Assembly (NCBI GenBank): GCA_016934855.1
Contig: JAFGSA010000023.1
Location: forward strand, 35,424 to 99,423
Reading direction: 5' to 3'
DNA: 64,000 bases
Source: Elusimicrobiota bacterium
GTDB taxonomy: Bacteria > CG03 > SLGR01 > JAFGSA01
This document shows, one piece after another, positions 8,357-15,662 of this stretch (the stretch's first letter is position 1; every line of letters starts with the position of its first letter). The notes beneath the pieces were generated by a model, which saw only the letters and a list, made by a program, of their open reading frames with translations, ran no database searches and was not told where the DNA came from. Made by a program: the position numbers and the translations under genes.

Positions 8357-8887
8357 CTATTTTCTCAGGACTTTGATCTTTTCTCTTATATCTATCACTT
8401 TAGAAGGGACTCCCGAGGGCGTATTCCCGAAATCGGCCTCCAGGTCGCATGCCTCCCTGATATAAGGAGAGACGTCTTCAAGCGAAGCGGGCGCAGACTG
8501 GCCCGAAAGATTGGCGCTCGTGGCGCAGAGCGGCCCGGTTTCCCTGATTATCTCAAGAAGAGTTTCTTCGTCCGGCATCCTCAAGCCGATGGATTCGCCG
8601 TTCCTGGCGTTCATCACCAGCGTGGTAGCGCCGGGCCAGTATTCCCTGCACAGGAGCTCCGTCTTCTCGTCCCTGTCCGCAAGGTCCCATACCGCATCCA
8701 GATCATGGACAAGTATCACAAGGGGTTTCCTGGAATCCCTTTTTTTCATCCTGTATATCCTGTCGATTCCTTTTTCGTTCCTGTAGCAGGTGAATATACC
8801 GTATACGGTATCTGTCGGCAGGAGCACTACGCCGCCCTCTTTCAATACCCTGCTGATATGTCTTACTTTGTCCCTGTTCTTCATCAT
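8357..8887 (-). CDS. Threonylcarbamoyl-AMP synthase (Sua5/YrdC/YwlC)
   Basis: Makes threonylcarbamoyl-AMP from threonine, bicarbonate and ATP for the universal tRNA t6A modification. The YrdC fold is recognised from GGVVLLPTDTVYG, the basic RMKKRDSRKPL motif and SANLSG. The frame extends further upstream to 8941, but those 18 residues overlap argJ and look unlike the family. The ATG at 8887, directly after the argJ stop, gives 176 residues, the size of the short YrdC type. A second ATG at 8884 is possible. Confidence 0.93.
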   Translation of the reverse strand: MMKNRDKVRHISRVLKEGGVVLLPTDTVYGIFTCYRNEKGIDRIYRMKKRDSRKPLVILVHDLDAVWDLADRDEKTELLCREYWPGATTLVMNARNGESIGLRMPDEETLLEIIRETGPLCATSANLSGQSAPASLEDVSPYIREACDLEADFGNTPSGVPSKVIDIREKIKVLRK

Positions 8888-8889
8888 GC

Positions 8890-10056
8890 TCAACTGACGT
8901 AATGGGCGTTGATCCTCACGTACTCCGGGCTGAGGTCGCACGTATAGCAGACACTCTCGAAATCTCCGGCATTAAGGTCGATATCAAGCTCGAACCTGCT
9001 GCCCGCGAGAACCTCTCTTACCTGTTTCATCGAACTCTCGCTGGGTACGCCGTCCTTTATCCAGGAAACGCCGTTTATATATATGCTCAGCTTCTCTATG
9101 TCTATAACTATGCCCGCCGCGCCTATGGCGCTGACTATCCTGCCCCAGTTGGGGGAAGCGCCGTAAAACGCTGTCTTGCACAAAAGCGAAGACGATACAG
9201 CCCTGGCGGCTTTCCTGGCAGCTTCTTCGTCGGGAGCCCTCCTGATCATGAGCTTTATCATCTTCGTCGCTCCTTCGCCGTCGGCCGCCATCTGTTCGGC
9301 CAGGACCACGCATACCCTCTCAAGATGCTCATAAAATATATCGAACCTTTTCGTATCTGCCGAAATCGCCTTCGTGCCGGATTTCCCCGAAGCAGCCAGT
9401 ATCACCGTATCGTTCGTGCTCGTATCCGCGTCTACTATCAGGCAGTTGAAACTGGCGTTGACCGCTCTCTCCAGGGCGAGCTGCAGAGCGTCTTTCTCGA
9501 TATCCGCGTCGGTAAGCACGAAGGCCAGCATGGTAGCGAGCTTAGGCGATATCATGCCCGAACCCTTTGCTATGCCGCAGATACTGACTTTTTTACCTTC
9601 GAGCTCGAAGCTCGACCATGCGACTTTCCTGCATGTATCGGTGGTCATTATGGCGTCTGCGAAATCATAGGGCTCTACCCTGCCGCGGTTTTCCAGGAGA
9701 TCTTCTATCTGGCGCTCCGTCACGTTCATCTGTTTTCCTATGACTCCCGTGGAAGCGGCCAGTATTTCCTCTCTTTTTATATTGAGCCTGCCGCATAAAG
9801 CATCCACCAGTCCGAGCATCCTGTCTTTGCCTTCTTTTCCGGTGGCCGCGTTAGCGCTCCCCCTGTTGATTATTATGGCTTTATGGGAAGGGGACTTCAG
9901 GTTCTCTCTTGAAAACCTGACAGGGTGGGCGCAGCAGGTGTTTAGCGTGAATACGCCGGCGGTCTTCATCCCTTCCGGCGCCGTTATCAGGGCCAGCTTG
10001 TTCTCGTCTTCTTCTCGGTTTATGCCGGTTATATGGAAGCCTGCGGGGAAATCCAC
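8890..10056 (-). CDS. argJ: Bifunctional ornithine acetyltransferase / N-acetylglutamate synthase
   Basis: Recycles the acetyl group from N-acetylornithine to glutamate in arginine synthesis, and may also use acetyl-CoA. The protein has the self-cleavage site LATML within SPKLATMLAFV, where the nucleophilic Thr is exposed. The frame is open to an ATG at 10101 inside argC. The GTG at 10056, 4 nt after the argC stop, gives the conventional N-terminus (DFPAGFHITGI) and is preferred, though neither start has a strong ribosome-binding site. The gene sits between argC and sua5. argB, argD and argF are not in the window. Confidence 0.93.
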   Translation of the reverse strand: MDFPAGFHITGINREEDENKLALITAPEGMKTAGVFTLNTCCAHPVRFSRENLKSPSHKAIIINRGSANAATGKEGKDRMLGLVDALCGRLNIKREEILAASTGVIGKQMNVTERQIEDLLENRGRVEPYDFADAIMTTDTCRKVAWSSFELEGKKVSICGIAKGSGMISPKLATMLAFVLTDADIEKDALQLALERAVNASFNCLIVDADTSTNDTVILAASGKSGTKAISADTKRFDIFYEHLERVCVVLAEQMAADGEGATKMIKLMIRRAPDEEAARKAARAVSSSLLCKTAFYGASPNWGRIVSAIGAAGIVIDIEKLSIYINGVSWIKDGVPSESSMKQVREVLAGSRFELDIDLNAGDFESVCYTCDLSPEYVRINAHYVS

Positions 10057-10060
10057 CGTT

Positions 10061-11089
10061 TCAGACCAGTCCCGCGGTTTCCGGGAACCCGAGCACGGCA
10101 TTCATGTTCTGCAGCGCCTGTCCTGAAGCTCCTTTGATCAGGTTATCGATCGCAGAGATTACTATCGCGTCTTTACCTGTACTGCCGGATTTCACGCCTA
10201 TATTGCAGTTATTGGTAAAACCGACCTCTTTGGTCTCGGGAAAGACGTTCTCTTCAAGGACATTTATGAAATGTTCGTCCCTGTAGTATTTCAGAAATAC
10301 GTTCCTGAGGTCTTCTTGTTTCAAAGACGTGTTAAGTTTTATATAAAGATTCGCCAGTATACCCCTTTCTATGGGAATCAGGTGGGGGCAGAATACTAGC
10401 GAGTTCCAGTCCGTACCAACGACCTTGTCCAGGAAACATATTATCTCCCCCATATGCCTGTGAGAATCTACCTTATAGGGAGTTATGCTCTCGTACCTCT
10501 TTGAGAAGAGGTACTCGGCATCCAGTTTCTTGCCGGCGCCTGAAATGCCGGATTTAGCATCGACATAAACGGTATCGCTCACCAGCCCTTCCTTAAGAAG
10601 GGGATAGACGGCCAGTATCACCGAGGTGGCATAACAGCCCGGATTGGCTATAAGTTTCGCGCCCTTCAGTTCGCCCCTGTTTATTTCCGGTATGCCGTAA
10701 ACGGCCCGCTTGAGGTTTTCCGTATCCTTGTGATCGACGTTATACCATTTTTTGTACTCCAGGGGGTCGCTGAACCTGTAATCAGCCGAAAGATCCACGA
10801 CCAGTTCGACCTTGTCTATTATCTGGGGGATATATTCAAGCGAACTGGTATGCGGCAGCGCGAGAAATACGACATCCGCTCCGCATATGCCTTCGACGGA
10901 AACAGGCTGCAGCTTGCCGGAGACTATCCCTTTGAGCGAAGGATGTATATCTGATATCTCCTGCCCCGCAAAACTTTTCGAATGCATTGAGCTTATTTCC
11001 AGGCCGGGATGCCTGGCTATCAGCCTGACGAGCTCCCTTCCCGTAAATCCGCTTGCGCCGACTACTGCCGTTTTCTTTTTGGTATTCAT
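10061..11089 (-). CDS. argC: N-acetyl-gamma-glutamyl-phosphate reductase
   Basis: NADPH-dependent third step of arginine synthesis. The Rossmann motif GASGFTG is at 11-17 and the catalytic cysteine is C152 in ANPGCYATS. The length of 342 residues is typical of the long ArgC type. It starts with a 4-nt ATGA overlap with the Yip1-like gene and runs into argJ, so the two arg genes are translationally linked within a mixed operon. Confidence 0.97.
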   Translation of the reverse strand: MNTKKKTAVVGASGFTGRELVRLIARHPGLEISSMHSKSFAGQEISDIHPSLKGIVSGKLQPVSVEGICGADVVFLALPHTSSLEYIPQIIDKVELVVDLSADYRFSDPLEYKKWYNVDHKDTENLKRAVYGIPEINRGELKGAKLIANPGCYATSVILAVYPLLKEGLVSDTVYVDAKSGISGAGKKLDAEYLFSKRYESITPYKVDSHRHMGEIICFLDKVVGTDWNSLVFCPHLIPIERGILANLYIKLNTSLKQEDLRNVFLKYYRDEHFINVLEENVFPETKEVGFTNNCNIGVKSGSTGKDAIVISAIDNLIKGASGQALQNMNAVLGFPETAGLV

Positions 11090-11640
11090 ATAAAGATGCT
11101 CAATATACCCAATCCTGCCACGGTTGCCGAGACAGCCGCCATCACCGATATCACCAGCCAGGGCATAAGTATCACTATCAGCGAGGAACTGGCAGGCAGT
11201 CCGTAATAATAGCTTACTATCCTGTGCTGGATAGATAAAGTATAATAAAAAACCAGGAGAATTAATATACCCGCCGCGATGAGCGCGCTCTTACCCAGAA
11301 ATACCTTGAAGACCAGGGAAAAGGGGGCGATGAAGCAGAAAGGCGCAAGACTGTACAGCATTATGCTGAAAAGCCTGCCGCCGCTGCCGACGCCGCCCAT
11401 TATGCCGGCAAAATAATGATAGATGACCGACAGGACGAACAGCGCGCAAATCATAAGCATGGCTGCGGATGAATAGGAAGCCAGCCCGGCGCGCGCTGTC
11501 ACTATGAGAGACATCCCGCTTACAAGCGACACGGCGGAAAGCACCAGTATCCCCAGCCCGGCGCCCGCCGCGGTATTCTTTCTGGAGATTCCATACACGG
11601 CTTTATGCGGAAATATGAAAAATTCTAGCAGCCCGGACAT
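11086..11640 (-). CDS. Yip1-like multispanning membrane protein
   Basis: A 184-residue integral membrane protein with about five hydrophobic helices after a short amphipathic N-terminus (FFIFPHKAVYGI). This topology and the PHKAVY-type start resemble the Yip1 family. No catalytic residues are recognisable, and the role of bacterial Yip1 proteins is not established. It overlaps argC by 4 nt and follows sppA after 3 nt, so it is co-transcribed with a membrane protease and arginine genes without an obvious functional link. Confidence 0.75.
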   Translation of the reverse strand: MSGLLEFFIFPHKAVYGISRKNTAAGAGLGILVLSAVSLVSGMSLIVTARAGLASYSSAAMLMICALFVLSVIYHYFAGIMGGVGSGGRLFSIMLYSLAPFCFIAPFSLVFKVFLGKSALIAAGILILLVFYYTLSIQHRIVSYYYGLPASSSLIVILMPWLVISVMAAVSATVAGLGILSIFI

Positions 11641-11643
11641 ATC

Positions 11644-12585
11644 CTAAGGCCTATACAGGTATGCTATGCCGGAGAATCTCTTCTGGCCCAGGTCGATCGG
11701 GAGAGACTTTTTCTCTATAAACCTGAGTACGGCCCGCCATTTCGAATATGACTTCCTTACGATCTTCGCGTTCTTTGTCCCGGTAAGCTCTTCTATAACG
11801 GCCTTTGCCGTGTTAAGATCGCCTAAGTCGTCTATGAGTCTGTTTTCTTTCGCCATCCTGCCGGTGTATATCTGGCCCTGTGCGACTTTTTTGACTTCCT
11901 GCACGCTCATCTTCCTGCCGGAACTGACAGCCACCACGAACTGGTCATATGCGTCGTCTATGAGTTCCTGCAGGAATTTTCTCTCTTCCGCGCTGAGCGG
12001 GCGCCCTATGGAACCCACGTCCTTATACGGCCCGCTTTTTACGGTCTCGAGCTCGACCCCTATTTTTTTCAGAAGATCGGACATGTTGGCTGTCATCATT
12101 ATCACGCCGATGCTGCCGACTATGCTGCCGCTGTTGGCTACGATCCTGTCGCAGGCAGACGCTATGTAATACCCTCCCGATGCGCCTATATCCGATATGG
12201 AAGCCACCACAGGCTTGCCCTGCTTCCTGAGCCTCTGTATCTCGCTGGTTATCTCCTGCGTCGCCCCTATCGTTCCGCCGGGACTGTTTATCCTCAGTAT
12301 CACTCCCTTTATATCCTTGTCTTCCCTGAAGTCTTTCATTGTTTCAAGCACTCCGGGCAGTCCTGACTGCGAAAAGAAACCCGCATCCTGATAAGGGGAA
12401 GATATCTCTCCGTAGATCTCCACGAGACCTATAGATGGTGAAGCTTTGCCGATTTTGACTTTATTGAATGGCTCTTTCCGCGGCGCGCTGTCTATCTTTT
12501 TCTGGATAGTCAGGTATACCGCCGACAAGACCGAGAGGAGCAACAATAAAAAAACTGCTGTTTCAACAATTTTTTTATTTTGCAT
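11644..12585 (-). CDS. sppA: Signal peptide peptidase SppA, short type
   Basis: Membrane-anchored serine protease that degrades leftover signal peptides. The N-terminal transmembrane segment spans about 6-27. The S49 domain carries the nucleophile S136 (IGASGGYY) and the general base K188 (KSGPYKD). The 52-residue spacing matches the Ser/Lys dyad of B. subtilis SppA. At 313 residues it is the single-domain form. It lies 2 nt after rpsI. Confidence 0.95.
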   Translation of the reverse strand: MQNKKIVETAVFLLLLLSVLSAVYLTIQKKIDSAPRKEPFNKVKIGKASPSIGLVEIYGEISSPYQDAGFFSQSGLPGVLETMKDFREDKDIKGVILRINSPGGTIGATQEITSEIQRLRKQGKPVVASISDIGASGGYYIASACDRIVANSGSIVGSIGVIMMTANMSDLLKKIGVELETVKSGPYKDVGSIGRPLSAEERKFLQELIDDAYDQFVVAVSSGRKMSVQEVKKVAQGQIYTGRMAKENRLIDDLGDLNTAKAVIEELTGTKNAKIVRKSYSKWRAVLRFIEKKSLPIDLGQKRFSGIAYLYRP

Positions 12586-12587
12586 TC

Positions 12588-12989
12588 TTATCTCTTAGAG
12601 AATTGATCGCCTTTTCTAGCTTTGTGCCTGCCGGGTTTTTTCCGTTCTACGATCCTGGCGTCCCTGGTAAGAAAACCCTTGGTGCGCAGCACCTTCCTCG
12701 ATTTTTCATCCAGCTTTGCCAGCGCACGTGAGATTCCGAGCCTGATAGCCCCTACCTGTCCCGATTTGCCCCCGCCGCATACGTTAATCTTGATCAGGTA
12801 TTCGTTATCGATATTGAGCGCCTTGAAAGGGCTCAGGATCTCCTGTATCCTGTCTTTTGCGTCCGAAAAATACTCCTGGACAGCCATGCTGTTTATGAGT
12901 ATGCTCTTTTCTTTGCCGGGGAACAGATGAACCCTGGCTATCGAACATTTTCTTCTTCCTACTGCCTGAATCTCGTCCATTTTTATCAT
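12588..12989 (-). CDS. rpsI: 30S ribosomal protein S9
   Basis: Ribosomal protein S9 of 133 residues. It has the AVGRRKCSIARVHL start, the GGGKSGQVGAIRLGI core and the basic tail RKKPGRHKARKGDQFSKR that reaches the P site. The ATG at 12989 forms an ATGA overlap with the rplM stop and has GGAG 8 nt upstream. Cotranscription with rplM is the standard L13-S9 operon. Confidence 0.98.
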   Translation of the reverse strand: MIKMDEIQAVGRRKCSIARVHLFPGKEKSILINSMAVQEYFSDAKDRIQEILSPFKALNIDNEYLIKINVCGGGKSGQVGAIRLGISRALAKLDEKSRKVLRTKGFLTRDARIVERKKPGRHKARKGDQFSKR

Positions 12990-13393
12990 TTCTTGTTCTC
13001 CAGATCGATTGGCTCCTGCGCCGCGTGAGGATGTTCGCTCCCCGAATATACCTTGAGCCTTTTCAGCATTCTTGACCCAAGCTTGTTCTTGGGCAACATG
13101 CCTTTGACCGCATGATAGATGATAAACTCGGGTTTATCGTTCTTTACCTTCGCGTAGCTGACAAACCTGCTGTTCCCGGGATATATGGAAGGCACGAAAT
13201 ATTTCTTCGCTGTCTCCTTCTTGCCCGAAACCTTCACCTCCGCAGCATCTGTCACTATGAAGAAATCCCCTTTATCCTCATGCGCCCTGTAATCTACCTT
13301 ATCCTTGCCCATGAGGATCACCGAGGCTCTTGTAGCCAGCCGGCCCAGAGTCTTGCCTTTCGCGCTTAATTTATACCACTTTCTCTTAATCAT
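12986..13393 (-). CDS. rplM: 50S ribosomal protein L13
   Basis: Ribosomal protein L13 of 135 residues with KWYKLSAKGKTLGRLAT, the GKDKVDYRAHEDKGDF segment and the C-terminal YSGSEHPHAAQ. The N-terminus is about eight residues shorter than in E. coli. There is no Shine-Dalgarno ahead of the ATG, and a strong promoter sits immediately upstream, so initiation may be leaderless. It heads the long operon running to the receiver-propeller gene. Confidence 0.98.
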   Translation of the reverse strand: MIKRKWYKLSAKGKTLGRLATRASVILMGKDKVDYRAHEDKGDFFIVTDAAEVKVSGKKETAKKYFVPSIYPGNSRFVSYAKVKNDKPEFIIYHAVKGMLPKNKLGSRMLKRLKVYSGSEHPHAAQEPIDLENKK

Positions 13394-13402
13394 TGTTCGA
13401 TT

Positions 13403-13430
13403 ATTTTAATAATTTATATATAAATGTCAA
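13403..13430 (-). promoter_or_regulatory. Promoter of rplM-rpsI operon, leaderless geometry
   Basis: On the minus strand a perfect TTGACA (13425-13430) is followed after 16 bp by TAAAAT (13403-13408). The -10 box ends 9 nt before the rplM ATG at 13393, leaving almost no 5' untranslated region. Confidence 0.6.
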
Positions 13431-13522
13431 ATTCCCATATCAGCGCTCGTTCGGCCGAAGAAAATATATGATTTTCGTATTCCCTTTCAGGCAGCAGATA
13501 CCCGGGAGAGGTGAACTGACAG

Positions 13523-15355
13523 CTATCTGCCCGTTTTTTTTATCATACGGGACGGGTGACACGACACGGTACCCATTTTTTCCTTCTTCCACACGCCGGC
13601 GGGGATCTCCCTGCGGATACCCGCGCTATCATCGAAAGCTATATATATTTCGCCGCTGCCGTATTTAATATCCCGGATCCTGCCTTTTTCATCCATGCCC
13701 GGGGCAACCAGGATGCCTTTTTTATCCCCGAGATCAAAAACAGCTTTCAGATCATCATTTAATGCTTTCCCCGAAAAAACAGTATTGCCGTTTATGATTA
13801 ATTCCAGCTTGTCTCCTTTTCTGATTCTTATGCCCGCAGGACGGTTCAATTTCCCTATTTCAAGGTTCTTTCCGTCGTAGGGATAGAAGTATACATCCTT
13901 ACCTATATCGGCCGTAACTATGCCTATACCCGGTGCCGCTGCCCTTGCTTTTCCTAAAACTGCCGTTTTCTTGCTGAAATTACGGGATACCCTGATAAGA
14001 ATGTCTGTTCCGTCTTTAATCTCGAAATCCGCCGGGATAAACACCGATTCAAGTATCCCCGCATGTTTATCTTTAAAGGCGATCAGCACAGATACTCCGG
14101 GAAACGATTTTTTAGCGGTATCCTCCTTCTCATCGGTTCCGGGATCGCACTCATAAAAACGCCCGAATATTTCTCCGCCTATTCTTATACTTATATCGCT
14201 GCACTCGTTCAACGGCTTTTCTACGCCGGCATCTTCATCGATGCCGCTGCCGGGCGAAAGGGATTCCGTTTTTATAATACCGAAACCGGCGGCCGGCGCC
14301 CCCGTCAAAGACGCGTATATCTGGTGAGCTATATATTCGTTGCCATAAACGCTATAGTGGCCATAGGGCGCTTTATACGGGAAATAACGGGGAATATCGA
14401 GCGGCATTGCCGTAAAGTTGTCTTTTTTTACTTTTTCCCCTATAGAAATGATCTCCTTATCATAATGGCAAAGAAGGATATCGGAAGTGCTTTTATCAGA
14501 GATCCTGTCATATAATATACCGTATATCCGGTTCATCTCTTTATGTATGTCCTTGCGGTAGTAAAAAGGGTTTCTGACCTTTTTTCCGGCAAACAGGCAG
14601 GCGACCGGTGATATCATGAAAAAAGGCGCCTCTCTGTCGTACCGGAGATACCGGGCATAAGGAATATACCGCAGATAAGCTTCGGCCCTCTCCCTGCTGG
14701 TGCTCCCGACAGGATCTATGAGCTTGACTCCCGGGCCTTTTTTCAGGATGTACCTTGAATGCAGATAAGGGAGGAACTGCCGGTATCCGTATAGAATGGA
14801 AGGATTGAAAGTGGCGTCTCTGTCATAATAGACTACAGGTCCCAGTATCACATAATCCAGCTGGTATTTACTCCCGACTTCTTCCCACAGTATATAGTTC
14901 TGATGAAACCCGCTCCACGGCATTCCGAAGTTTATCACCTCGATATTTTCATACCCGTTTTCAGAAAATATTTTCTGTATCTGAGCCGGATAATCGCAGC
15001 CTTCCGACACTTCGTCGCCGTAAGTCAGCGAATCGCCGAAACATCCTATTCGTATGACGCCCGGCGGTTTTGTCCCGGAGAATTTGACATAACTGTTCGA
15101 TTTATCTGTTTTCATCCATCCGATCCTGGACTGCAGCACCGTTAACGGTTTTCCCCATGTGTTACCGAGCGGCGTTTCGATAAGATCTTTGAACTGGTCG
15201 AAATTTTTATATACAGAAGAACGATAACACAGAAAAAAACAGTAATCTGCCGCCAGTAATGCGGCGAGGGTTATAATAATCGGGAGTACCGCGCCTGAAA
15301 TTCGTCTAAACAGATCAGTAGAATTCTTGCGATCAAACAGCATGTAAGCTGACAA
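13523..15355 (-). CDS. Membrane-anchored SGNH-family hydrolase/acyltransferase-like protein
   Basis: A 610-residue protein with an N-terminal transmembrane helix at about 24-44, then an SGNH (GDSL) domain. The nucleophile is S109 in FGDSLTYGDE, and the HYSVYGNEYIAHQIY segment near residue 360 supplies the likely catalytic His. About 230 C-terminal residues form a beta-rich region with no recognised domain. The domain should face the periplasm, so deacetylation or acylation of a surface glycan is plausible but unproven. The TTG at 15355 has AGGAGG four nt upstream. An ATG at 15343 is the alternative. A second, unrelated SGNH protein lies at 22271. Confidence 0.8.
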   Translation of the reverse strand: MSAYMLFDRKNSTDLFRRISGAVLPIIITLAALLAADYCFFLCYRSSVYKNFDQFKDLIETPLGNTWGKPLTVLQSRIGWMKTDKSNSYVKFSGTKPPGVIRIGCFGDSLTYGDEVSEGCDYPAQIQKIFSENGYENIEVINFGMPWSGFHQNYILWEEVGSKYQLDYVILGPVVYYDRDATFNPSILYGYRQFLPYLHSRYILKKGPGVKLIDPVGSTSRERAEAYLRYIPYARYLRYDREAPFFMISPVACLFAGKKVRNPFYYRKDIHKEMNRIYGILYDRISDKSTSDILLCHYDKEIISIGEKVKKDNFTAMPLDIPRYFPYKAPYGHYSVYGNEYIAHQIYASLTGAPAAGFGIIKTESLSPGSGIDEDAGVEKPLNECSDISIRIGGEIFGRFYECDPGTDEKEDTAKKSFPGVSVLIAFKDKHAGILESVFIPADFEIKDGTDILIRVSRNFSKKTAVLGKARAAAPGIGIVTADIGKDVYFYPYDGKNLEIGKLNRPAGIRIRKGDKLELIINGNTVFSGKALNDDLKAVFDLGDKKGILVAPGMDEKGRIRDIKYGSGEIYIAFDDSAGIRREIPAGVWKKEKMGTVSCHPSRMIKKTGR

Positions 15356-15421
15356 AACCCCTCCTGCCTGCCGGCACCGGACCCGGCAAGTGTTCTTTCC
15401 CCTATCCCCCGGCGGGCGCCG

Positions 15422-15455
15422 GGAAAATACTTTTTCCAGACCTTTTTAAGGCCGC
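15422..15455 (-). terminator. tRNA-His 3' trailer hairpin
   Basis: On the minus strand, downstream of tRNA-His, GCGGCC and AAAAAGG lead into the hairpin GGAAAA-AGTA-TTTTCC (15422-15437). The module is about 34 bp and is closely matched behind tRNA-Pro at 23457-23489, which suggests a conserved tRNA terminator or processing element. A GC-rich hairpin (CCCGGC/GCCGGG) follows at about 15408-15424. Confidence 0.5.
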
Positions 15456-15468
15456 CTTTTTAAATTTT

Positions 15469-15545
15469 TGGGGTGAGTGACCGGGCTTGAACCGGCGGCC
15501 TTCTGGGCCACAACCAGATGCTCTGCCAACTGAGCTACACCCACC
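15469..15545 (-). tRNA. tRNA-His (anticodon GTG)
   Basis: The cloverleaf folds fully. The acceptor is GTGGGTG/CACTCAC, the anticodon arm is TCTGG-TTGTGGC-CCAGA with GTG anticodon, and the T arm is GCCGG-TTCAAGC-CCGGT. CCA is encoded. The histidine identity pair is present: an extra G(-1) at 15545 opposite discriminator C73. Confidence 0.97.
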
Positions 15546-15627
15546 GCTAATTCCCACCTGAATCCCCGCCTTGTCTAATATGTGTAAAGTTAAATGCGTA
15601 ACGGAAAACTGCGTCACTTATTCGTGA

Positions 15628-15656
15628 ATTATACAACTTGTTGTACCAAAAATCAA
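15628..15656 (-). promoter_or_regulatory. Promoter of tRNA-His with overlapping 14-bp palindrome
   Basis: On the minus strand, TTGATT (15651-15656) and TATAAT (15628-15633) are 17 bp apart, about 75 nt before the mature tRNA 5' end. The perfect palindrome TACAACTTGTTGTA (15632-15645) covers the upstream edge of the -10 box and part of the spacer, as an operator would. No regulator is identified. Confidence 0.45.
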
Positions 15657-15662
15657 ACAATA

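Noticed and set aside
8888..8941. N-terminal extension of the Sua5 protein
   Set aside because: These 18 residues lie inside argJ and do not resemble the YrdC N-terminus.
15408..15424. Intrinsic terminator of the SGNH or tRNA-His unit
   Set aside because: The GC-rich inverted repeat has no adjacent T-run on either strand, so it was not called as a separate terminator.
15402..15617. 71-codon frame across tRNA-His
   Set aside because: It covers the tRNA in antisense-independent frame and only translates structural RNA sequence.
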